Below, piece after piece: positions 7,946 through 13,158 of a stretch of 13,158 nucleotides of DNA. The DNA lies in the NCBI GenBank assembly GCA_013204195.1, contig JABMOJ010000215.1, positions 1 through 13,158 on the forward strand. The letters are read 5' to 3'. The DNA comes from SAR86 cluster bacterium. GTDB taxonomy: Bacteria; Pseudomonadota; Gammaproteobacteria; Pseudomonadales; Azotimanducaceae. The notes below the pieces were generated by a model. The model was not told the origin of the DNA and ran no database searches. It was given only the letters and a program-made list of their open reading frames with translations. How positions within the stretch are numbered: position 1 is the stretch's first letter; the number at the start of each line of letters is the position of its first letter. Position numbers and translations under genes: made by a program.

Positions 7946-8305
7946 ATGGAATTGGAACTCACCGCCGCACAACTCGCCGAACTGGACGCTGATCTGGCAC
8001 AACTCAAGGCGCGCCTGACGGCACTGCTGACAGACACCGAACTGCAGGCAAAACCGGTCAAGCTCAAGGACAACGCCAGCCGCTTAAGCCGAATGGATGA
8101 AATGCATAACCAGAGTATCTTGCGCGCTAACCGTAATCTCACCAGCAATCGCCTGACCCTGATCGACCGTGCGAAAGATCGACTGGATCAGCGCACCTAT
8201 GGCCGGTGCAGCAGTTGCGATGAAACTATCACGTTTCTGCGCTTGAAAGCTTATCCTGAAGCCAGCAAGTGTCTTACCTGTCAATCAGACAACGAACACG
8301 GATAG
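7946..8305 (+). CDS. DksA/TraR-family C4 zinc-finger protein, short form
   Basis: This 119-residue protein has an N-terminal coiled-coil-like helical region and a C-terminal zinc finger with the pattern C-x2-C-x17-C-x2-C (RCSSC ... KCLTC). The segments LSRMDEM and YGRC are also typical of the DksA/TraR family. DksA proteins bind the RNA polymerase secondary channel and act with ppGpp. The characteristic DxxDxA coiled-coil tip of true DksA is not clear here, so it may not replace DksA. The frame is open further upstream, but the ATG at 7946 has GGAAG at suitable spacing and starts at MELELTAAQ; an ATG at 7940 has no room for a ribosome site. The gene converges with the G6PD fusion gene, 43 bp away. 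Confidence 0.88.
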   Translation: MELELTAAQLAELDADLAQLKARLTALLTDTELQAKPVKLKDNASRLSRMDEMHNQSILRANRNLTSNRLTLIDRAKDRLDQRTYGRCSSCDETITFLRLKAYPEASKCLTCQSDNEHG

Positions 8306-8308
8306 GCC

Positions 8309-8338
8309 TGGCGCGACTGCAACCTAGCGCCAACGCTA
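8309..8338. terminator. Inverted repeats between convergent genes, possible bidirectional terminator
   Basis: Two overlapping, mutually exclusive stems lie between the convergent stops: TGGCGC/GCGCCA (8309-8314 with 8327-8332) and TAGCG-CCAA-CGCTA (8325-8338). Neither is followed by a U tract, so intrinsic termination is uncertain; position is the main argument. Confidence 0.3.
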
Positions 8339-8348
8339 AGCAGCCAAT

Positions 8349-10337
8349 CTAAGCGCTAGCCTCAGGCCCAGACGCCAGCAGCTCAGCGACTGACAGCGCC
8401 AGATCGTAACGTTCCTTGGCAACCCCCAGCATGCTCTCGGCGAACTGCGGATGATCCAGCAGTATTCGACTGAAGTCTCTTTTGCTCAAAACAAATAGGT
8501 CGCATAGTGTCTTGGCCCTGACATCAGCAGTTCGCGCCGTCGAAAGCAGCAGGCCAACTTCCCCGAAGAAGTTACCATCCTTAAGCTGGTTGACAACGTT
8601 GCCGGCGACGTCCAACACCTCAACCTCACCGCGACAGATGAAATACATTTCGGTAGTGACATCCCCACGCTGGAGAATGATCTCACCGGGAGCGGCAGTC
8701 GCTGGGCGTAAGGCCAGAATGACGGCATTCAGCAGCAGCGGGTCTGCACCCTTAAACATGGGCGACTCCTCCAGCACATCAGGCGTAACAACCTCAAACC
8801 AACGCCGCCCGTCACGTTCCAATAACTCGTAGGCCGACTTGGGCCCCCAAGAATTTCGTGAGTAGTTCGGAAATTCAGCCGCCGGCGTGGCCTCCCAGTG
8901 ATCCAGCAATGGCTGGGCGATGCGCCAGGCGGCCTCAACCAAGTCACCACGGGAGAAAAGCGTCGCATCGCCGCGCGAGCAGGCATACAGCATCACCTCA
9001 TAGCCCGTATAGCGCGAGGCCTTAAAGGCATCACCATAATTAAAACTCATATCAACACTTTGTAACTGCATCGTAGGACCAGGCGTCTTTGCCTGGAACA
9101 GCAATTCGATACCCTGAAAGGGCTGAATATGAAACACCAGGCGATTCGAGGTGAGATGCTCAATCCCGGTGCCCTGAAACATCTTCACTGGCGGCTTCTT
9201 GAATTCGATGACAATTTCCGTACCCCGCTTCCAGAGCGCCTTGCCTGAACGCAGATAGATCGGAACCCCCTCCCAGCGCCAATTGTCAATTTGTAGTTTT
9301 GCCGCCGCGAAGGTCTCAGTTTTCGATTCAGGATCAACGTCATCCTCGTCCCGATAGCCCGGCTTGCTGAACGCGCCCTGGTCGTCATAAGACGGCCCAT
9401 ACTGACCGCGAACAACGTTCTCACGAACCTCATCGTCCGTATAAATACGGACTGACTCCAGCAACTTAGCTTTTTCATTACGAATAGAATCAGCATCAAA
9501 AGATCCAGGCGGTTCCATACAAATATAAGACAACATCTGGAACATGTGATTTTGCATCATGTCTCGAAGCACCCCAGATTGATCGTAGTAGCCGCCACGA
9601 CCCTGAACGTCCACCGCCTCACACACGTTAAACTGGATATTGTCGATATGATGCTTATTCCATAATGGCTCGAACATGCCGTTTGCAAACCGAAATGCCA
9701 ACAAATTTTGGACTGTCTCCTTACCCAAATAATGGTCTACCCGATAAATTTGATCCTCCCGCCAGTATCGAAGAATCTCATCATTGAGATCTAAGGCTGA
9801 CTGCAAATTAGTCCCGAAGGGTTTCTCAACAATGATCCGCTTCCAGCCGTCACCTTCCTGGAACCCGGCTTTATACAAATTTTCACACAATCCACCAAAA
9901 AATCTTGGCGCCATGGCGAAATAGAACAAGACATTTCCACCCGCCTGGTATTTTTTGTCGAGCGCCTCAACGGTTTGCTTGAGCTGGGTAAAACCCTCGA
10001 CATCAATATTAGCGCTCTCGAAATAGAAGCGTTCCAACAGCTCACCACATGCTTCTTCATCGAATTCGTTACGGGTGTGAAAAGCCCGCAAGCCGGTCTC
10101 TTCGCTGGCCATTGATGAACGAAACTCTTCATTACTGATCTTGCTTCGACCGGTACCCAGGACTGCAAAATTCGGCGACAACAAATTGTCACAGGCCAGG
10201 TTATACAAGGAAGGGACCAACAAGCGCTTAGTCAGGTCACCGGACGCGCCAAAGATCACCATGACACAGGGCTCGCTGAGCGGGTTCAAGGGTTCTGCGC
10301 AAGCACGCAAAGATTCTGGATTTCGTGGGTCAGACAT
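8349..10337 (-). CDS. zwf: Glucose-6-phosphate 1-dehydrogenase fused to a cyclic-nucleotide-binding domain
   Basis: The first about 513 of 662 residues are a complete glucose-6-phosphate dehydrogenase, which makes NADPH and 6-phosphogluconolactone at the entry of the pentose phosphate and Entner-Doudoroff pathways. The NADP-binding GASGDLTKR is at 30-38, EKPFG at 171-175 and the substrate-binding RVDHYLGK at 199-206. The catalytic histidine is H264 in QNHMFQ. The usual end of the enzyme (NSWGPKSAYELL... GRRW) falls at 495-513. Instead of stopping, the frame continues into a cyclic-nucleotide-binding domain at about 521-650. Its phosphate-binding cassette keeps FGE (591-593) and R602 in ARTADV, followed by CDLFVLSKRDF. 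Normal family length is about 480-510, so this is a real C-terminal fusion. The ATG has AAGG seven bases upstream. The natural inference is allosteric control by cAMP, cGMP or another ligand. Confidence 0.95.
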   Translation of the reverse strand: MSDPRNPESLRACAEPLNPLSEPCVMVIFGASGDLTKRLLVPSLYNLACDNLLSPNFAVLGTGRSKISNEEFRSSMASEETGLRAFHTRNEFDEEACGELLERFYFESANIDVEGFTQLKQTVEALDKKYQAGGNVLFYFAMAPRFFGGLCENLYKAGFQEGDGWKRIIVEKPFGTNLQSALDLNDEILRYWREDQIYRVDHYLGKETVQNLLAFRFANGMFEPLWNKHHIDNIQFNVCEAVDVQGRGGYYDQSGVLRDMMQNHMFQMLSYICMEPPGSFDADSIRNEKAKLLESVRIYTDDEVRENVVRGQYGPSYDDQGAFSKPGYRDEDDVDPESKTETFAAAKLQIDNWRWEGVPIYLRSGKALWKRGTEIVIEFKKPPVKMFQGTGIEHLTSNRLVFHIQPFQGIELLFQAKTPGPTMQLQSVDMSFNYGDAFKASRYTGYEVMLYACSRGDATLFSRGDLVEAAWRIAQPLLDHWEATPAAEFPNYSRNSWGPKSAYELLERDGRRWFEVVTPDVLEESPMFKGADPLLLNAVILALRPATAAPGEIILQRGDVTTEMYFICRGEVEVLDVAGNVVNQLKDGNFFGEVGLLLSTARTADVRAKTLCDLFVLSKRDFSRILLDHPQFAESMLGVAKERYDLALSVAELLASGPEASA

Positions 10338-10608
10338 TTATATACCTTTTAATGGATCTGAACTCGAGTGACGAGAGAGCATGTGCCATCAAGCACACTC
10401 GAATAGTTAGATTGAATCTGCAGACATCGATTGACGATAAAAGTAAGACACGTATCTTTATACTGCTGACACGCGCCCTATTGATCTTGTATAAGCTTAC
10501 TAACCACCAACACGCAGCTTTCGCACCCCGAATTAAAATTCTACTCGAGAATAGCCATTGGCACTCAGTTTGAACAAACCTAACTGCCGAACGTACGAGA
10601 GCTGGTAA
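10338..10608. other. Intergenic region upstream of the G6PD fusion gene
   Basis: This 271-bp AT-rich spacer has no credible gene. It should hold the promoter of the G6PD fusion, but I could not pick a convincing minus-strand promoter. On the plus strand, TTGACG near 10430 and TATCTT 16 bases later resemble a promoter pointing away from it, with no gene to serve. Confidence 0.35.
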
Positions 10609-11007
10609 TTACTCTGTTGCGGACCCCAAGGATTTAGGCGCCAGCAAATAGGCGCAAACCACCAGCCAGACCGTGATCACAACCTCAACCGTGATGAACA
10701 CCGTCGCCAGGTCTGCGCCATGAAACCCCCAGGCAACCAACCGCATAATGGCGGCGAAGCCAAGCATGCTGGCCGCAGCACTCAGTAAGGTAGGGTTTGA
10801 TTTATAGGCCCCATAAAAAATGAAACTGGCGCTGCACAGGAAAAAAGCCCCCAGGTCGCCGATTTGAGTACTCAGCGCCATGCCCTCCAGCAAGGGCATA
10901 CCAAGACTTGCCGCTGCGCCCTCAGGATTAGCAATAAAGCCGATAGCATTGTTCAACATGAGCAGACCCGGGATGGCCGCAACGATTTGCAGGACTTTTT
11001 GATTCAT
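10609..11007 (-). CDS. Small four-helix membrane protein, unknown function
   Basis: This 132-residue hydrophobic protein has four predicted membrane helices by eye, at about residues 5-25, 47-67, 73-95 and 102-123. The loops between them are short, and the C-terminus is a short polar tail. I do not recognise catalytic motifs; it resembles the many small DUF-type inner-membrane proteins, and no function is offered. The ATG at 11007 is preferred over a GTG three codons upstream, because AAGG then sits eight bases before the start. It follows the selenoprotein gene by 87 bp on the same strand and could be co-transcribed with it. The gap includes a GCCGCAAGCGGC stem (11075-11086) without a U tract. 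Confidence 0.78.
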   Translation of the reverse strand: MNQKVLQIVAAIPGLLMLNNAIGFIANPEGAAASLGMPLLEGMALSTQIGDLGAFFLCSASFIFYGAYKSNPTLLSAAASMLGFAAIMRLVAWGFHGADLATVFITVEVVITVWLVVCAYLLAPKSLGSATE

Positions 11008-11094
11008 AATGTTCACCTTAAATTTTTTTAAATGATTTGTTTTTCCTGACCTGCACGCCAGCAGCGAAGGCTCAGCCGCTTGCGGCGTAGCTGT

Positions 11095-11616
11095 TCAGTC
11101 TCGCGCAGGAGGCGGCGCTTGGGCCTTTTGCTTTTGCCGTTGCGCATTCAAATATTTCAGCAATGTCAGCGTTTCTTCAGGCTCCATTCTGCCGATGGGC
11201 GAGTTACTGTAGGTAGACATCATCACCTTGCCACTGCGACTAAGAATAAACTCGCTGGGCTGGATGAAATTTCGGTTGTCGTCCCACCAGGCACCCAGAC
11301 TATCTGCATCGGCGCGCGTGACACCATGGCCCACAGGGAACCCCAGGGGTGCTGCCAGCGCCAGAGTATTCTCCATTGAATCGACGCTCGCAGCGATGAT
11401 CCGCGCACCTTGCTCTTCGAACGCTGCACGGCGCTCTTCATAGCCAGCTAACAGCCGGCAACAGTAGGGTCACCAATGACCACGATAGAATAAAACGATG
11501 GTAAATGGCGTCTCCAGGTCGCCAGGTAGTTGGCGTGAACCACCATCCATAAGCCGCAGATCCATGACCGGAAAAGGGTCACCTGGCCCGAGCTTGCCGC
11601 CTTTCTCGACACTCAT
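11095..11616 (-). CDS. Selenocysteine-containing peroxiredoxin-like (AhpC/TSA, thioredoxin-fold) protein
   Basis: Read through one in-frame TGA, this gene gives a 173-residue AhpC/TSA-like protein with a thioredoxin fold, expected to reduce peroxides or disulfides. The TGA (11470-11472) is codon 49 in FYRGHW-TGA-PYC, exactly where relatives carry the first Cys of GHWCPYC, so the active site becomes UxxC with C52 and an extra C53. No other stop interrupts the frame, and the protein matches the family on both sides: GDPFP near the start, then FYRGHW, GARIIAASVDS, GVTRADAD, FIQPSEFIL and PIGRMEPEE. The ATG is backed by a strong AGGAGGTG at 11621-11628. A SECIS-like hairpin follows the TGA. The alternative is a pseudogene with a Cys-to-stop mutation, or a short protein restarting at 11376. 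The intact downstream sequence and hairpin argue for selenocysteine. Confidence 0.85.
11443..11459 (-). promoter_or_regulatory. Bacterial SECIS hairpin for selenocysteine insertion
   Basis: On the coding strand, GCCGGC and GCUGGC pair (five Watson-Crick pairs and one G-U) around the five-base loop UGUUA. The loop starts 16 nt after the UGA and has a G at its second position. Both fit the published bacterial SECIS pattern: an apical loop about 16-37 nt after UGA with a G among its first two bases. Past a U-U mismatch the stem can extend by one U-A and two wobble pairs (to 11439/11463). It lies inside the coding sequence, as bacterial SECIS elements do, and would bind SelB. Confidence 0.78.
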
Positions 11617-11648
11617 CTAACACCTCCTAAAACATTAAGCTTAGCTCA

Positions 11649-11690
11649 GTGTGAATTGATCGGCGAACGCTTGCAAGCCACCTTTCACAC
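11649..11690. promoter_or_regulatory. Operator-like palindromes between selenoprotein and GST genes
   Basis: In the 204-bp divergent spacer, GTGTGAA (11649-11655) and TTCACAC (11684-11690) form an inverted repeat. A perfect 10-bp palindrome, GCTTGCAAGC (11669-11678), lies between them. The arrangement could bind a dimeric regulator controlling both divergent genes. I saw no clear -10/-35 pair on either strand of this spacer. Confidence 0.35.
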
Positions 11691-11820
11691 AATAGAAACA
11701 GGCTTGTTATTCACCTTGACGACAACAATGTTTGGGATTTTTTCCACGCTGGATCGCCAAGAGTGCTGACAGCCATGCGTTAGTGCGGCAAAGTCAGGTT
11801 TTTTTGCAGAGACCCATTCG

Positions 11821-12585
11821 ATGGATTATCTTTCGATCAGTGACGCACAACAACAAACCGGTTTAAGACTGGTGTTAACCCGCGGTGTACCCGGCCCCTG
11901 GAGCGAAGCAGCAAAAGCGGTTCTGGACTTGCGGCATGTCGCGTACCAGGCGGTAGAACAACAAGGCGGACGTAAAAATCTTGACCTGGTCGCCTGGACT
12001 GGGCATCGAAATGCCCCCATTGCTCTGTATAATGGCGAGCCTCCTCGCGTACGCTGGTTAGAGATTTTGGATCTCGCTGAGCGGCTCGGTAGTGGTGAGT
12101 CACTGGTACCCAAAGCCCTCGACGCGCGGATATTCATGGTCGGGCTGATTAACGAAATCGCCGGCGAGCGCGGTTTTGCCTGGAACGCTAGGCTGCTGAT
12201 GCTCAACGCGGGCTATGAGGCGCAGGGCCCGGAAGTGATCGACAAGAATCCCATGTATCACGAGTACCAGTATGATGCAGGACAAGTCAGTCTGGCTCGA
12301 CAGCGGGTCATCGACTTCCTGGATTTTCTCACCGCACACATCAAAGCGCAGGCTTCACGAGGCTCTGCTTTCCTGGTCGGCGACCAACTCACCGCCGCCG
12401 ATGCTTATTGGGCCTGCTTTTCAAACATGTTGCAGTCACTACCCGCAGCACAAAATCCCATGCCAGATGGCCTGCGGCGCAGTTGGGCGGTTCTGGCAAA
12501 ATCCATTGACGGTTACGACCCCGTCCTCATCCACCAGCGGGACATGACCTATGCCCAGCATCTAAAACTGCCGCTGGACTTCTAA
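11821..12585 (+). CDS. Glutathione S-transferase-like protein
   Basis: This 254-residue protein has the two-domain glutathione S-transferase layout. The N-terminal thioredoxin-like part starts at LRLVLTRG (15-22). It includes PWSEAAKAVLDL (26-37) where the active-site turn and first helix are expected, and the likely cis-proline is P66 in NAPIALY. The helical C-terminal domain carries the diagnostic FLVGDQLTAADAYWA at 184-198. GSTs join glutathione to electrophiles or reduce peroxides. The catalytic Ser/Cys/Tyr cannot be fixed with certainty, so activity is not assured. The ATG at 11821 has only a weak GAGA-type ribosome site. It is divergent from the selenoprotein gene, and its TAA overlaps the stop of the next gene by four bases. 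Confidence 0.84.
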   Translation: MDYLSISDAQQQTGLRLVLTRGVPGPWSEAAKAVLDLRHVAYQAVEQQGGRKNLDLVAWTGHRNAPIALYNGEPPRVRWLEILDLAERLGSGESLVPKALDARIFMVGLINEIAGERGFAWNARLLMLNAGYEAQGPEVIDKNPMYHEYQYDAGQVSLARQRVIDFLDFLTAHIKAQASRGSAFLVGDQLTAADAYWACFSNMLQSLPAAQNPMPDGLRRSWAVLAKSIDGYDPVLIHQRDMTYAQHLKLPLDF

Positions 12586-13158
12586 GGCCGCAACAGCTCG
12601 GTCATAAACGGCGCCAAGCAGTCTAGATCAAGCTGACTGGCATTTTCCCAAATATGCATTTCAGTCATGGCGAAGCCGGGAATGGGCGCGGGCCCGAGAC
12701 GATGAAACAGATAGGTTCCGGTGGCAGCAGCAATCTCGTGGTGCCGCTGCGTCAAGGCCACTGGGTCGCCCTTGAGATACAACTGAAACAGGTTCACATG
12801 AGGCGGATTAGGATTGACGATGACCTGATCAAAGGCGGCAAGGCGACTGGCGATCTCTCGAGCTCGAGTCACCCAGCCAGCCATCATCGGCAAACGCCGG
12901 CGCAACCCCAGGCGAGCCGCCGCGACAAACGGCGCTTGGGTATAGAGGTTACCGCCATGCCGGCGTTGCCAGACCCGACTCTGTTGGATGAAGTCGGTAG
13001 CACCCATCAACAGGCAACCCGCCAGACCGCCGAGATCCTTATAGAAGGACACATAGATACTATCAAACAGCGCCGCAATCTCGGCGTAGGTTTTTTGGTA
13101 AAACGACTGACATTGCCAAATTCGCGCGCCATCAAGATGGATCGGAATGCCCTTGGCC
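12582..13158 (-). CDS. Threonine-aldolase-like PLP enzyme (beta-eliminating lyase family), C-terminal part
   Basis: The 5' part of this gene lies beyond the window; 191 codons plus the stop are visible. The visible part starts in HLDGARIW, where the conserved Asp and Arg of fold-type I PLP enzymes sit. SFYKDLGGLAG follows, and its lysine (codon 13038-13040) should form the Schiff base with PLP. The RRHGGNL segment is also typical of threonine aldolases. These enzymes cleave L-threonine or other beta-hydroxy amino acids to glycine and an aldehyde; exact specificity is not certain. The frame is open to the window edge, so a GTG at 13052 is internal and not a start. The TAG stop overlaps the GST stop in the four bases 12582-12585, so the two genes are tightly convergent. 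Confidence 0.85.
   Translation of the reverse strand, partial: AKGIPIHLDGARIWQCQSFYQKTYAEIAALFDSIYVSFYKDLGGLAGCLLMGATDFIQQSRVWQRRHGGNLYTQAPFVAAARLGLRRRLPMMAGWVTRAREIASRLAAFDQVIVNPNPPHVNLFQLYLKGDPVALTQRHHEIAAATGTYLFHRLGPAPIPGFAMTEMHIWENASQLDLDCLAPFMTELLRP

Noticed and set aside
10430..10573. Plus-strand promoter (TTGACG-N16-TATCTT) with a small gene or RNA
   Set aside because: Only a partial promoter match in AT-rich DNA; the open frame behind it has no ribosome site or recognisable protein, and there is no terminator.
11095..11376. Stand-alone 93-residue protein starting at the ATG at 11376
   Set aside because: It is the C-terminal part of a longer protein in the same frame. Similarity, the strong ribosome site at 11621-11628 and the SECIS-like hairpin support read-through of the TGA.

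Overview
The window looks like a chromosomal segment of a gammaproteobacterium, probably marine or aquatic. This is judged from the tmRNA 3' end, a DksA/TraR-type C4 zinc-finger protein and the protein families present; no species can be named from the sequence alone. All genes are on the minus strand except the DksA-like gene and a glutathione S-transferase-like gene.

Layout. The window opens with the 3' part of ssrA (tmRNA, 1-138) and about 400 bases without a gene but with two good hairpins. From 542 to 7520 there is a run of six minus-strand metabolic genes: an alpha/beta hydrolase (542-1342), an aldo/keto reductase (1505-2470), a phytanoyl-CoA dioxygenase-like Fe(II)/2-oxoglutarate oxygenase (2510-3472), an esterase-like alpha/beta hydrolase with an extra C-terminal domain (3564-4748), an amidase-signature hydrolase (4778-6172) and a class III CoA transferase (6321-7520). 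The gaps are short to moderate. The set looks like a catabolic or acyl-modifying cluster whose substrate cannot be read from the sequence. A divergent spacer with inverted repeats leads to a small DksA/TraR-like gene on the plus strand (7946-8305).

The right half has a redox theme. The gene at 8349-10337 encodes glucose-6-phosphate dehydrogenase fused at its C-terminus to a cyclic-nucleotide-binding domain. It is followed by a small four-helix membrane protein (10609-11007). Next is a peroxiredoxin/thioredoxin-fold protein (11095-11616) whose reading frame is interrupted by one in-frame TGA exactly where the family has the first Cys of its CxxC motif. A 6-bp hairpin with a G in its loop begins 10 nt after that TGA, as expected for a bacterial SECIS. 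The gene is therefore best read as a selenoprotein that ordinary ORF calling would cut in two. A GST-like gene (11821-12585) is transcribed divergently from it across a palindrome-bearing spacer. The window ends in the C-terminal part of a threonine-aldolase-like PLP enzyme, which overlaps the GST stop codon by 4 bases.

The two strongest discoveries are the UxxC selenoprotein and the G6PD-cyclic-nucleotide-binding fusion. Together with the GST they suggest a locus for NADPH supply and thiol/selenol-based detoxification, possibly under second-messenger control. That linkage is inference from proximity.
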